64,000 bases of DNA from Flavobacterium sp. LC2016-23 (GCF_009674775.1 NZ_WKKE01000019.1:62001-126000), one strand, 5' to 3'. Counted from the stretch's first letter, positions 52,906 to 62,272 are shown. Translations and numbers: made by a program. Notes: generated from the sequence alone by a model not told the origin.

Positions 52906-53265
52906 TCACGCAAAGGCGCAGAGGCGCAAAGTTTTTACAAAGCTACCCTTAAAATAACTTCTTTACTTTGCGACTTCGCGCCTTTGCGTGATTAAACTAT
53001 AACCAATAAAAATAAAAACTTCGCTCTTACAAGCGTGTGGCATTTCACGCAGAGGCGCAAAGACGCAAAGGTTTTTGCAAAGCCCGGATCAAAATATATT
53101 TTTTTACTTTGCGACTTCGCGATTTGCGTGATCAAACTATGTCCAACAATAATAAAAACTTAGCTCTTAGAAGCGTGTGGAATTTCACGCAAAGGCGCAG
53201 AGGCGCAAAGTTTTTTACAAGCTTTACTAAAGTTAACTTTATTACTTTGCGGTTTAGCGTGAAAT
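52906..53265. repeat. Tandem array of 140-bp palindromic units
   Basis: Three units begin TCACGCAAAGGCGC or similar at 52906, 53045 and 53185 (spacing 139 and 140). Each unit is itself a long imperfect palindrome: the opening pairs with CGCCTTTGCGTGA about 75 bases later. Unit 1 and 2 are followed by a conserved AAACTAT ... AATAAAAACTT ... AAGCGTGTGG link. The third unit lacks the link. It fills the 540-base gap between the GxxExxY pseudogene and the ABC exporter, apart from the promoter at 53369. Confidence 0.85.
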
Positions 53266-53368
53266 AAAAAAACTCCTAAAACAGGCCACTTAAGAGTTTC
53301 AAATTTCAAAATATAAAATTTAGTTTTTTAATAACTAAAAAGCAACTTTACAGAGCCAAACAATTCAC

Positions 53369-53376
53369 TACTTTTG
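53369..53376 (+). promoter_or_regulatory. -7 element for the ABC exporter
   Basis: TACTTTTG, exact TAnnTTTG match, 27 bases before the ATG; placed just after the repeat array. Confidence 0.55.
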
Positions 53377-53402
53377 CATCTTCTATAAATTTAACTTCAC
53401 TT

Positions 53403-55148
53403 ATGAAATTACTATATTCTTATATAATCAGACACAAACTGCTGTTGCTTTTTGCGTTGATTATGGCTACTATTAATATCTGCTTCAGTTTATCAGATTC
53501 CATCATTACCGGTAAATTAATGCAGGACTGCGGGGTTGGACTCGCGAAATACAAAGGAAATGAAATGGGTTTTATCAGGTCTTTAGCCTTCTGGCTGGGA
53601 CTTTCCCTTGGTGCTGCCATGATTTCAAGAATCACCAAAAATTTCCAGGATTACTTTACCAATATTGTGATTCAGAGAACCGGGGCCCAGATGTATACGG
53701 ACGGGATCAAAAAATCGCTGGATCTGCCTTACGCTGAATTTGAAGACCAGAGAAGCGGCGAAACACTGAGCAAACTGACCAAAGTACGTTCTGATTCCGA
53801 AAAATTAATTACACTTTCGATCTCCCTAATCTTTCAGACGATTATCGGGTTTGTCTTTGTCATTCTTTACGTTTCCCGAATTGATTACCGAATCTCGATA
53901 ATCTTTTTAATTACGGCACCTATTATTGCTTTAGTGAGTTCGTATCTGGGCAAAAAGATTAAGATTGTTTCCAAAAAAATTGTAAACCAGACCAATGCTT
54001 TGGCCGGTTCAACCACAGAGAGTTTAAGGAACATCGAACTGGTAAAAAGCCTTGGATTAACGTACCAGGAAGAAAAGCGTCTGAATTTAAATACCTTTAA
54101 AATTCTTCAGCTTGAACTGCAAAAAATCCGTTTTATCAGAAGTTTAAGTTTTATTCAGGGAACAACAGTTCACTTTCTAAGAACCTGTGTTGTTTTTACT
54201 TTGTATTACTTTTTATTTGGAGGAAAAATTATTGTGGGAGATTTACTGACCATGGTGTTTTTTACCTTTTTTATTTTTGGTCCGCTTCAGGAATTAGGCA
54301 ATTTTATTATAGCGCTTAACGAGACCAAAGTTTCCATGGAGAACTTTAGGGTTCTTTTAAATGCTCCAAAAGAATTTCGCCCGAAAAGTCCAAAACATGT
54401 CGGGGCAATTCAGTCTTTGCTTTTTTCCAATGTAAGCTTCCAACATAAAACAGCGAAATTTAAAGCCGTAGAAAATATTAATTTTGAAATCAAACAAGGC
54501 CAGACCGTTGCTTTCGTTGGGCCATCGGGATCCGGAAAAACGACGTTGGTGAAATTACTGGTCGGTTTGTATGTTCCGGCAGAAGGTCAGGTTTTTTATA
54601 ATGAAATTGATTCAACTGAAATTGATTTGCTGGATTTAAGAAAACAATTAGGTTTCGTTACTCAGGACGCACAGTTGTTTTCCGGAACGATTCGGGAGAA
54701 TTTATTGTTTGTAAAACCAAACGCAACCGATGAAGATTTGTATGATGCTTTGAAAAGGGCAAGTTGCGATAAACTGCTAAGACGTGCCGAAGATGGTCTA
54801 AATACTACAATTGGTGAAGGAGGAATCAAGGTTTCCGGGGGTGAAAAACAACGTTTGTCGATTGCACGCGCTATTTTAAGAAACCCGAATTTATTGATTT
54901 TTGATGAGGCCACTTCTGCTCTGGATTCCATAACAGAAGAAGAAATTAATGCAACGATCAGAAACATTTCGGACAAAAACAGAATCACGGTTTTAATCGC
55001 ACACCGATTGTCTACCGTAATGCATGCCGACAGAATTTTTGTACTGGAGCAGGGTAAAATTATAGAGCAGGGTAAACACGAAGATCTAATCGTTGAAAGA
55101 GGTCTGTATTACGCAATGTGGCGTCAGCAGATTGGAGAACGAAAATAG
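53403..55148 (+). CDS. ABC-type exporter, permease fused to ATPase
   Basis: 581 residues, half-transporter. Six-helix membrane domain (about 1-310), then ATPase with Walker A GPSGSGKTT, Q-loop FVTQDAQLFSG, signature VSGGEKQRLS, Walker B LLIFDEATSAL and the switch AHRLS. Works as a homodimer or heterodimer to export lipid, peptide or drug; the substrate is not deducible. Preceded by a consensus promoter and followed by the palindromic terminator copy 4. Confidence 0.95.
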   Translation: MKLLYSYIIRHKLLLLFALIMATINICFSLSDSIITGKLMQDCGVGLAKYKGNEMGFIRSLAFWLGLSLGAAMISRITKNFQDYFTNIVIQRTGAQMYTDGIKKSLDLPYAEFEDQRSGETLSKLTKVRSDSEKLITLSISLIFQTIIGFVFVILYVSRIDYRISIIFLITAPIIALVSSYLGKKIKIVSKKIVNQTNALAGSTTESLRNIELVKSLGLTYQEEKRLNLNTFKILQLELQKIRFIRSLSFIQGTTVHFLRTCVVFTLYYFLFGGKIIVGDLLTMVFFTFFIFGPLQELGNFIIALNETKVSMENFRVLLNAPKEFRPKSPKHVGAIQSLLFSNVSFQHKTAKFKAVENINFEIKQGQTVAFVGPSGSGKTTLVKLLVGLYVPAEGQVFYNEIDSTEIDLLDLRKQLGFVTQDAQLFSGTIRENLLFVKPNATDEDLYDALKRASCDKLLRRAEDGLNTTIGEGGIKVSGGEKQRLSIARAILRNPNLLIFDEATSALDSITEEEINATIRNISDKNRITVLIAHRLSTVMHADRIFVLEQGKIIEQGKHEDLIVERGLYYAMWRQQIGERK

Positions 55149-55210
55149 ATTTTTAAGGTACTGCGTTAATAAGGTGCTAAGCTGCTGAGCTTTTTTAGGC
55201 TTGAAATAAG

Positions 55211-55242
55211 AAACCCGACAGCTTATAAAAACTGTCGGGTTT
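55211..55242. terminator. Palindromic repeat copy 4 (terminator after ABC exporter)
   Basis: AAACCCGACAG (55211-55221) with CTGTCGGGTTT (55232-55242); loop differs from the other copies. Shared by ABC and the convergent alaS. Confidence 0.7.
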
Positions 55243-55307
55243 GTCTTTTAAGGAAAACTTAAAACCTTAGTAACTTAGATTCTTAGCAACTTAGATTCTT
55301 AGCAACT

Positions 55308-57944
55308 TTATTTGATAAACTCAACTGCCTTAGCCAAAGCCTCAGCAATTCCATTGGCATTCTTCCCTTTTCCGGAGGCAAAAAATGGTTGTCCTCCCCC
55401 ATTTCCTTCAATATATTTTCCTAGTTCCTTAATCACAGCATTTGCATTTAAGCTTTTGGCTGCTACCAATTCTTTAGCAATATAACAGTGGATATTTGGT
55501 AAACCGTCTTCAACTGAAGCTAAAAACACAAACGAATCTGCTTTTGAACTTCCCAATGCAGAGGCCAGGTCTTTTGTCGAAGCCATGCTTAAATCTACTT
55601 GTCTGGCAAGGAAATTTATGCCGTTTATCTCCTGAAACTCTTTTTCCAATTCGGTTTTTAAAGCACCCACTTTTTCTTTTAGCAGCTGCTCGATTTGTTT
55701 TTTCAGTTTCGCATTATCATCCTGCAGAGAAGCCACTGATTTTAAAATATCCTGTGGATTTTTTAATGTTTCTTTTATTTCAGCTAAAGTATTCTCCTGA
55801 TTTTTATAGAAGTCTTTTACGGCATCACCTGTAATAGCCTCAATACGACGAATTCCAGCGGCAACTGCACCTTCAGAAATGATTTTGAAATGCCAGATTT
55901 CTGCTGTGTTTTTCACGTGAATTCCACCGCAAAGTTCTTTACTGTCACCAAATTCAATCATACGGACATTATCTCCGTATTTCTCTCCAAATAAAGCCAT
56001 TGCACCTTTATCTAATGCTTCTTTAATCGGAATATTTCTGTGCTCTGTCAATTGCAATTGTGCTTCAATCTGCGCATTTACACTTGCTTCCACCTGACGC
56101 AATTCTTCGTCTGAAACTTTAGAAAAATGCGAAAAGTCAAAACGCAAATAGTTCGGATTTACCAGAGATCCTTTTTGCTCTACGTGAGTGCCCAGAAGGT
56201 TTCTCAAAGCCAAATGCATTAAATGCGTAGCCGAGTGATTTTTAGAAGTTGAACCTCTTAAATCATTATTGACTTTTGCTGTAAAACCGGCTTCAATATT
56301 TTCCGGCAATTGTTTTGCAAAATGAAGAATCAGGTTATTTTCTTTTTTAGTATCGATGATTTCGATCGTTTCATTGGCAGAAACCAACGTTCCTTTATCT
56401 CCAACCTGCCCTCCGCCTTCCGGATAAAATGGCGTATTATCTAAAACGATTTGGTACAGAATTCCGTCTTTCTTAGAATCCACTTTACGGATTCTGGTGA
56501 TTTTTACGTCGTTTTCTGTTTTATCATAACCCACAAATGTTTCTACATTTCCAGGAATCAAAACCGACCAGTCTTCTGTTGAAACTTCAGAGGCAGCACG
56601 GGAACGTGTTTTTTGTTTTTGTAATTCAACTTCAAATTCTTCTTCATTATAGGAGAAACCTTTTTCCTTTAGAATTAGAGCTGTCAAATCTTTTGGAAAA
56701 CCAAATGTATCATACAATTCAAAAACCTTAGCACCAGAAACTTCTGAACCGCCAGTTTGTGCAATTACATTATCTAACAACTGTAACCCCTGATCCAACG
56801 TTCTTAAAAAAGAAGCTTCCTCTTCACGAATTACATTGGTAACCAATTGCTGCTGCGATTTTATTTCCGGGAAAAATTCTCCCATTTGGTTTGCCAAAAC
56901 TTCTACCAATTTATTGATAAAAGGCTCTTTTGTACCTAAAAATGTAAATCCGTAACGAATTGCACGACGCAAAATCCTGCGAATCACATAACCGGCTCCC
57001 GTGTTAGATGGCAACTGACCGTCAGCAATGGCAAAGGCAACCGCACGAACGTGATCTACAATTACACGAATCGCAATGTTTGTTTTGTTTTGTTCTTCTG
57101 AGATATTTTTTATCTCGTCAGATGTATATTTTAATCCGGTGATTTGTTCCACTTTTTCGATAAGCGGTGTAAAAACATCGGTATCGTAATTAGACGTTTT
57201 TCCCTGTAATGCCATACACAAACGCTCAAATCCCATTCCGGTATCCACGTGTTGTGCCGGTAGTTTCTCCAGGGAACCATCTGCCTTACGGTTGAATTCC
57301 ATGAATACATTATTCCAGATTTCAACGACCTGCGGGTGATCATTATTCACTAAACTTTTACCCGTAACTAATGCTTTCTCTTCTTCTGAACGCAAATCAA
57401 CGTGAATTTCAGAACAAGGTCCGCAAGGTCCCTGATCGCCCATTTCCCAGAAATTGTCTTTTTTATTTCCAAGGATAATACGGTCTTCATCAATTAATGT
57501 TTTCCAGATATCCCAGGCCTCCTGATCAAACGGAACATTATCTTCCTTGCTTCCTTCAAAAACAGAAACATAAAGATTTTCTTTTGGAATTTTATAGACT
57601 TCAGTCAGTAAAGTCCATGCCCAGTTGATCGCTTCTTTTTTGAAATAATCGCCAAAAGACCAGTTACCAAGCATCTCAAACATAGTGTGGTGATAGGTAT
57701 CAAAACCTACATCCTCAAGATCGTTATGTTTTCCTGAAACACGAAGACATTTTTGCGTATCGGCTATTCTTTTACTTTTTGGTGTTCCGTTTCCTAAAAA
57801 ATATTCTTTAAACTGGGCCATTCCCGAGTTATTGAACATCAGGGTTGGATCGTCCTTAAGAACGATTGGAGCAGAGGGAACAATTAAGTGTCCGTTGCTC
57901 TTGAAAAAGTCTAAAAATTGTTTACGTACGTCTTGTGATTTCAT
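55308..57944 (-). CDS. alaS: Alanyl-tRNA synthetase
   Basis: 878 residues. Aminoacylation domain with the start QDVRKQFLDFFKSNGHLIVPSAPIV and motif CLRVSGKHNDLEDVG, editing domain with the HxxxH of NHSATHLMHLAL and the Cys of ELCGGIHVKNT, and C-Ala domain at the end (GGGQPFFASGKGKN). Charges tRNA-Ala and edits Ser/Gly. Divergent from the M23 gene. A short 'cttagcaactt' tandem repeat sits just downstream near 55265-55310. Confidence 0.97.
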   Translation of the reverse strand: MKSQDVRKQFLDFFKSNGHLIVPSAPIVLKDDPTLMFNNSGMAQFKEYFLGNGTPKSKRIADTQKCLRVSGKHNDLEDVGFDTYHHTMFEMLGNWSFGDYFKKEAINWAWTLLTEVYKIPKENLYVSVFEGSKEDNVPFDQEAWDIWKTLIDEDRIILGNKKDNFWEMGDQGPCGPCSEIHVDLRSEEEKALVTGKSLVNNDHPQVVEIWNNVFMEFNRKADGSLEKLPAQHVDTGMGFERLCMALQGKTSNYDTDVFTPLIEKVEQITGLKYTSDEIKNISEEQNKTNIAIRVIVDHVRAVAFAIADGQLPSNTGAGYVIRRILRRAIRYGFTFLGTKEPFINKLVEVLANQMGEFFPEIKSQQQLVTNVIREEEASFLRTLDQGLQLLDNVIAQTGGSEVSGAKVFELYDTFGFPKDLTALILKEKGFSYNEEEFEVELQKQKTRSRAASEVSTEDWSVLIPGNVETFVGYDKTENDVKITRIRKVDSKKDGILYQIVLDNTPFYPEGGGQVGDKGTLVSANETIEIIDTKKENNLILHFAKQLPENIEAGFTAKVNNDLRGSTSKNHSATHLMHLALRNLLGTHVEQKGSLVNPNYLRFDFSHFSKVSDEELRQVEASVNAQIEAQLQLTEHRNIPIKEALDKGAMALFGEKYGDNVRMIEFGDSKELCGGIHVKNTAEIWHFKIISEGAVAAGIRRIEAITGDAVKDFYKNQENTLAEIKETLKNPQDILKSVASLQDDNAKLKKQIEQLLKEKVGALKTELEKEFQEINGINFLARQVDLSMASTKDLASALGSSKADSFVFLASVEDGLPNIHCYIAKELVAAKSLNANAVIKELGKYIEGNGGGQPFFASGKGKNANGIAEALAKAVEFIK

Positions 57945-58201
57945 ATTTTATTAATGTGCCAATTTGAAAATGTGCCAATTAAATAATTACTGAATATGCT
58001 AATTTGAAAATGTAAAACTTTTAAATTAAAAAACTTACGTCCTTAAACAATAAATCATCCAATTCATACATTATCTAATTATCAAATTCACTCAATTATC
58101 AAATTATTTTATTCTTGAAAAAAGCTCCGAACAACTGAAACATTTATTAAATTTGTTCGACTAACTATTTTACAAGCTGCAAAAATAGGGTATTTTAAAA
58201 T
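57945..58201. other. Divergent gap between alaS and the M23 gene
   Basis: Holds two or three short repeats of AATTTGAAAATGTG (57960-58015), related to the repeat at 33212. No -7 consensus was recognised for either gene. Confidence 0.4.
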
Positions 58202-59179
58202 ATGGCGAAAGTAAAATATTATTACGACTCAGAAAATCTGGCTTATACAAAAATAAAAACCAGAAAGAGGATCAAAATCGGTTACGCTTTACTGTTTTTG
58301 CTGGCTTCAGCCCTGTTTGGCTTTTTGGTTTTCGTTCTTTTAGTGAACACTCCTTATTTTGAAACCCCGAAAGATCGTCTACAGGCACGTGAAATTGAAA
58401 ATTTAAAACTGCAGTATTCGATCCTGAATAAAAAAATGGATGAGATTAATGAGGTAACGGAAGCGATAGAAGACAGGGATAACAACATTTACAGGGTTTA
58501 TTTTAATAAAGCTGAAATTCCAGATTCGATCCGAAAATCAGGTTTTAAGGACCTGAAGCGATATAAAGATTTAGAAGGATATAACAATTCGCAGTTGGTA
58601 CTGAATACCACCAAACGAATTGATAAACTTTCGAAACAGCTGGCTATTCAGTCCAAATCACTGGATGAGATTTTGAAGCTGGCGAGTGTCAAAGGAAATT
58701 TGCTTTTGGCAATTCCTGCCATTCAGCCAGTCCGGAATGAAAATTTAAAACGGGTTGCTTCGGGTTTCGGGTATCGAATTGATCCTTTCACGAAAGTGCG
58801 AAAAATGCATAACGGTATGGATTTTACGGCCAGTACAGGCTCTCCCGTGTATGCAACAGGCGATGGTGTGGTAGCAAGAGCTGACAATACAGCGTCAGGT
58901 TTTGGAAATCATATAGTCATCAGGCATGGTTTTGGATATGAAAGCCTGTACGCCCATTTAAGCAAATACAATTGCAGGCCCGGACAACATGTCAAAAGAG
59001 GCGATGTGATTGGTTATGTGGGGAGCACAGGACGTTCTGAAGGCCCTCACTGCCATTATGAAGTGCACAAGGACGGAAAAGTAGTGAATCCATTGAATTT
59101 TTATTACGGAAATATTTCGGCAGTAGAATACGTGGCGATTTCACATATGGCCAATCAGGAAAACCAGTCATTAGATTAA
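58202..59179 (+). CDS. M23-family metallopeptidase, membrane-anchored
   Basis: 325 residues. Membrane helix (about 25-48) and coiled coil (about 60-160), then a LytM/M23 domain (about 185-300) with zinc ligands His and Asp in MHNGMDFTAS and HxH in GPHCHYEVH. The coiled-coil plus M23 layout fits proteins that cut peptidoglycan cross-links or activate amidases during division. It precedes MerR, LemA and TPM genes in one transcript-like series. Confidence 0.93.
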   Translation: MAKVKYYYDSENLAYTKIKTRKRIKIGYALLFLLASALFGFLVFVLLVNTPYFETPKDRLQAREIENLKLQYSILNKKMDEINEVTEAIEDRDNNIYRVYFNKAEIPDSIRKSGFKDLKRYKDLEGYNNSQLVLNTTKRIDKLSKQLAIQSKSLDEILKLASVKGNLLLAIPAIQPVRNENLKRVASGFGYRIDPFTKVRKMHNGMDFTASTGSPVYATGDGVVARADNTASGFGNHIVIRHGFGYESLYAHLSKYNCRPGQHVKRGDVIGYVGSTGRSEGPHCHYEVHKDGKVVNPLNFYYGNISAVEYVAISHMANQENQSLD

Positions 59180-59193
59180 CACTGCAAAAAGTA

Positions 59194-59201
59194 GTAAGTT
59201 T
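59194..59201 (+). promoter_or_regulatory. -7 element for the MerR gene
   Basis: TAAGTTTG, exact TAnnTTTG match, in the 49-base gap after the M23 gene. The series may have an internal start here. Confidence 0.4.
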
Positions 59202-59228
59202 GAAGTAAAATACAGAAAAATATAAATC

Positions 59229-59561
59229 ATGCATATTGAGCTTTCTAAAGATAAAAGATATTACAGCATTGGCGAAGTAGCCAAAGCCTTTAATGTCAAC
59301 GCATCTTTAATCCGGTTTTGGGATAGCGAATTCGATATTCTGAAACCTAAAAAGAATGCAAAAGGCAACAGAATGTTTACACCGGATGATATTACCAATT
59401 TACAGTTGATTTATCATTTGGTCAAAGAACGCGGTTTTACACTCGAAGGAGCCAAAACCCATTTGAAAGAAGGACAAAAGAAAACATTAGATAAATTCGA
59501 AATAATACGTAAATTAGAATCCATAAAAACACAATTAACAGAAATCAAAAACGAATTATAA
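59229..59561 (+). CDS. MerR-family transcriptional regulator
   Basis: 110 residues. Winged HTH of MerR type: YYSIGEVAKAFNVNASLIRFWDSEFDILKPKKNAKGNRMFTPDDI, then a short dimer helix. No effector-binding domain or Cys-rich end, so the ligand is unknown. Flavobacterial MerR of this size sits next to M23 and LemA genes in several genomes as far as I recall. Confidence 0.87.
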   Translation: MHIELSKDKRYYSIGEVAKAFNVNASLIRFWDSEFDILKPKKNAKGNRMFTPDDITNLQLIYHLVKERGFTLEGAKTHLKEGQKKTLDKFEIIRKLESIKTQLTEIKNEL

Positions 59562-59594
59562 TAAAAATTAGAAACAAACTTAAATTAAATACAC

Positions 59595-60182
59595 ATGAAA
59601 AGATTTTTGCCTTGGATTATTGGAGCAGTTGTTATTTTTGTAATATACAGCTGGGTTAAAGGAATTAACAACACTGCAGTAACACTAAATCAGACTGTAG
59701 AGCAATCTTGGGGAGATGTTCAAACGGCTTACCAAAGACGAAATGACCTTATTGGAAACCTGGTAAATACTGTAAAAGGTGCTGCTGAGTTCGAAAAATC
59801 AACTTTAACAGCTGTAATTGAAGCTCGTGCAAAAGCAACAAGCGTAACTGTAGATCCATCTAATATTACACCAGAGCAACTTGCTGAATTTAACAAAGCA
59901 CAAAGTGGTGTATCTTCCTCTTTATCAAGATTATTAGTTTCTGTGGAGCAATATCCAACATTAAAAGCAAATGAGAATTTCTTAAAATTACAGGACGAAT
60001 TAGCGAGTACTGAAAACCAGATTCTAACAGCAAGAACCCGTTTTAATGAAGCTGTAGCACCTTACAACAACCACATCAAAACATTCCCGAACAGTTTATT
60101 CGCAGGTATGTTTGGATTCAAAGAAAAGGCATACTTTAAAGCTGTTGACGGAGCTGAGAAACCAGTTGAAGTAAAATTCTAA
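59595..60182 (+). CDS. LemA family protein
   Basis: 195 residues. N-terminal membrane helix (FLPWIIGAVVIFVIYSWVKG) and the LemA helical bundle: LNQTVEQSWGDVQTAYQRRNDLIGNLVNTVKGAA and TARTRFNEAVAPYNNHIKTFPNSLFAGMFGF, the family end motif. Membrane protein, role unclear. Forms a set with the two TPM proteins that follow, as in many bacteria. Confidence 0.95.
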   Translation: MKRFLPWIIGAVVIFVIYSWVKGINNTAVTLNQTVEQSWGDVQTAYQRRNDLIGNLVNTVKGAAEFEKSTLTAVIEARAKATSVTVDPSNITPEQLAEFNKAQSGVSSSLSRLLVSVEQYPTLKANENFLKLQDELASTENQILTARTRFNEAVAPYNNHIKTFPNSLFAGMFGFKEKAYFKAVDGAEKPVEVKF

Positions 60183-60264
60183 AAAAGATTTAATATTTTT
60201 GATTACAGATTTCAGATTCAGTCTGCAATCTAAAATCTGTAATCTAAACTCTAAAATAATTTCA

Positions 60265-60702
60265 ATGTCAAAAGTAGAAGATTTTTTATCCAAAGAAGAA
60301 GAACAAGAAATTGTTGAAGCTATTCGCGTGGCCGAAAAGAATACTTCTGGCGAGATTAGAGTACATATAGAACAAACAACTTCTAAAGTCCCTTTCGACC
60401 GGGCTTTAGAAGTTTTTCATGAATTAAAAATGGATGAAACCCAATTGCAAAATGGGGTTTTATTCTACTTTGCCGTAGCGGATAAAAATTTTGCCATTTG
60501 CGGAGACAAAGGAATAAACGACCTCGTTGATAGTGAATTTTGGAATTCTACCAAAGACATTATGGCGGCTCAGTTTAAATCCGGAAACTTCAAGCAAGGT
60601 ATTGTTGACGGCATTTTAAGTGCCGGAGCGCAATTAAAAAAATATTTTCCGTGGTCAGCTGACGATACTAATGAATTATCAAACGAAATCTCAAAAGGAT
60701 AA
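60265..60702 (+). CDS. TPM domain protein without signal peptide
   Basis: 145 residues from the ATG at 60265. TPM domain throughout: LSKEEEQEIVEAIRVAEKNTSGEIRVHIEQ ... FHELKMDETQLQNGVLFYFAVADKNFAICGDKGIND. An upstream TTG at 60199 would extend it by 22 residues through repeat text, which is rejected. There is no signal peptide or membrane helix, so it would be cytoplasmic or depend on LemA. Four bases separate it from the next TPM gene. Confidence 0.85.
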   Translation: MSKVEDFLSKEEEQEIVEAIRVAEKNTSGEIRVHIEQTTSKVPFDRALEVFHELKMDETQLQNGVLFYFAVADKNFAICGDKGINDLVDSEFWNSTKDIMAAQFKSGNFKQGIVDGILSAGAQLKKYFPWSADDTNELSNEISKG

Positions 60703-60705
60703 ATA

Positions 60706-61533
60706 ATGAAAATTTCCAAAAATAAAACTTCAAATTCTAAAGGAATCTTTCGTTTATCCTTTCTGTTAATTGCTTTTCTTACTATTAATTGTGCTTTTGC
60801 CCAATTTAAAATTCCGGAAAAACCAAGTCTTCAAACTTCAGTTTACGATTATGCGAATGTTCTGAGCGCTACCGAAAAAGCACAATTGGAACAAAAACTA
60901 ATCCGTTATTCCGATTCTACGACCACCCAGATTGTAGTGATTACGATAGAAAGCCTGCAAAATGAAGATGTCAGCCTGCTGGCTACCAAATGGGGACAGA
61001 CCTGGGGAGTTGGAGGAACGGCCAAAGATGACAATGGCGTTATTATTTTACTGGCCAAGAAAGAAAGAAAAATTGCCATTAATCCCGGTTATGGTTTAGA
61101 AGACCGCCTGACTGCAGGAATTGGCGGAGAAATTATCAGAAATATTATTATTCCCGAATTTAAAGCCGGAAGTTATTACAACGGCCTTGACAAAGGAACA
61201 AATGCCTTATTTGACGTTTTTAAAGGAAAATACAAAGGAGAACGCAAACAAACCAAGGGAAAAGATTTTCCGATCCTTCCTTTCATTGTTATTGTTGTAA
61301 TTGTGTTAATTTTACTGTCCCGAAATAAAAGAGGCGGAGGCGGAAATTCAGGCAATAGTGGCGGAGGTCCTAGCCTGATGGATGTAATTCTGTTAAGTAG
61401 TCTTGGCAGAAGCGGCGGTGGTTTTGGAGGAGGCGGCGGTTTCGGTGGAGGATCTTCCGGAGGCGGCGGTGGCTTCGGTGGTGGATTTGGCGGCGGTGGT
61501 TTCTCCGGCGGTGGTTCAAGCGGAGGCTGGTAG
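60706..61533 (+). CDS. TPM domain protein, membrane-anchored with glycine-rich tail
   Basis: 275 residues. Signal peptide (about 1-33, ending NCAFAQF), TPM domain (about 40-180: VYDYANVLSATEKAQLEQKLIRY, VVITIESLQ, IAINPGYGLEDRLT), a membrane helix (about 187-205: PILPFIVIVVIVLILLS) and a C-terminal stretch of Gly, Ser and Phe ending SGGGSSGGW. This is the YgcG/psb32 layout. Function unknown; with LemA and the other TPM it likely forms a membrane complex. Confidence 0.92.
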   Translation: MKISKNKTSNSKGIFRLSFLLIAFLTINCAFAQFKIPEKPSLQTSVYDYANVLSATEKAQLEQKLIRYSDSTTTQIVVITIESLQNEDVSLLATKWGQTWGVGGTAKDDNGVIILLAKKERKIAINPGYGLEDRLTAGIGGEIIRNIIIPEFKAGSYYNGLDKGTNALFDVFKGKYKGERKQTKGKDFPILPFIVIVVIVLILLSRNKRGGGGNSGNSGGGPSLMDVILLSSLGRSGGGFGGGGGFGGGSSGGGGGFGGGFGGGGFSGGGSSGGW

Positions 61534-61611
61534 GATTTTAGTCGCAGTTTTCAGTTACAGTCTCAGTCGAAAACTTATAATTCAAAATTTATAATTTATA
61601 ATTCAATATAG

Positions 61612-62025
61612 ATGTTATCACATAAAGCAAAATACGCCCTTAAAGCCTTACTTTATTTAGCAGAACAAGACGAAAATCACATTTCTAAAACCATAGAAAT
61701 TGCTGATGGCGCTAATATTCCTAAAAAGTTCCTGGAACAGATTTTACTGGATCTGAAACGTGGACGTTTTGTAAGCAGTAAGCAGGGGAAATTTGGCGGA
61801 TATTATCTGATAAAATCTAAAAATGATATCACTCTGGCTGAAATTCACCGTTTATTTGACGGTGCAATTGCGCTTTTACCTTGTGCTTCCTTAAATTTTT
61901 ACGAACCCTGCTCCGATTGTAAAACTGAGGCAGAATGCACCTTAAGACATGGTTTAATGATCATTCGTGACGAGACTCTTAAAGCAATGCAAGGCATTAC
62001 AATCGCCTCATTGGTAAAGAAATAA
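61612..62025 (+). CDS. Rrf2-family transcriptional regulator
   Basis: 137 residues. Winged HTH: MLSHKAKYALKALLYLA ... NIPKKFLEQILLDLKRGRFVSSKQGKFGGYYL. Four cysteines at 91, 100, 103 and 109 (CASLNFYEPCSDCKTEAEC) could hold an iron-sulfur cluster as in IscR/NsrR, or sense cysteine status as in CymR. Its position upstream of the Met/Cys/Trp small ORF and a TonB receptor suggests it controls them, perhaps in sulfur supply. That is inference. Confidence 0.9.
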   Translation: MLSHKAKYALKALLYLAEQDENHISKTIEIADGANIPKKFLEQILLDLKRGRFVSSKQGKFGGYYLIKSKNDITLAEIHRLFDGAIALLPCASLNFYEPCSDCKTEAECTLRHGLMIIRDETLKAMQGITIASLVKK

Positions 62026-62066
62026 AAAAATATTTCCTAATTCCTAGTAAATCTATAGAATTTACA

Positions 62067-62074
62067 TATATTTG
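62067..62074 (+). promoter_or_regulatory. -7 element for the small ORF/TonB receptor transcript
   Basis: TATATTTG, exact TAnnTTTG match. Transcription would start near 62081, 31 bases before the small ORF, and continue into the receptor gene. Confidence 0.6.
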
Positions 62075-62111
62075 CAAAAAAATCAACCAACAATTACAAA
62101 ATTTTAACCCT

Positions 62112-62225
62112 ATGAAATTACATTACAATCGATCAGGTGTATCAAAAAATCTTTTGCAAAAAAACCAAAATAGTCAATTCTCTAGTTTAAAAAACAATTC
62201 TTCTATGATGTGTATGTGGTGGTAA
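62112..62225 (+). CDS. 37-codon small ORF ending Met-Met-Cys-Met-Trp-Trp
   Basis: The frame begins MKLHYNRSGVSK and ends SSMMCMWW. The first 30 residues are polar (Asn, Gln, Ser, Lys), the last six are three Met, one Cys and two Trp. It has a consensus promoter upstream, normal start ATG and stop, and lies 47 bases before the TonB receptor ATG. It may be a leader peptide that senses Met, Cys or Trp supply, or a small secreted or modified peptide precursor. No signal peptide, leader cleavage motif or modifying enzyme is seen in the window. Confidence 0.5.
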   Translation: MKLHYNRSGVSKNLLQKNQNSQFSSLKNNSSMMCMWW

Positions 62226-62272
62226 AAAAATTTAATACAAATTCTACTAATTACATATACTTAATATAAAAA

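Noticed and set aside
52906..53265. Possible CRISPR array
   Set aside because: Units are 140 bases with palindromic arms and no unique spacers; three copies only, no cas genes.
53037..53267. Apparent 76-codon plus-strand frame across the repeat array
   Set aside because: It is made of repeat text (typical HAEAQRRKG / LRDLRD translation artefact) and spans two palindromic units.
60199..60264. TTG extension of the first TPM gene
   Set aside because: The extra 22 codons are repeat text ('aatctaaaatct') and precede the conserved start.
61403..61594. Ala/Val/Glu-rich frame in the end of the TPM gene
   Set aside because: Out-of-frame reading of the glycine codon repeat.
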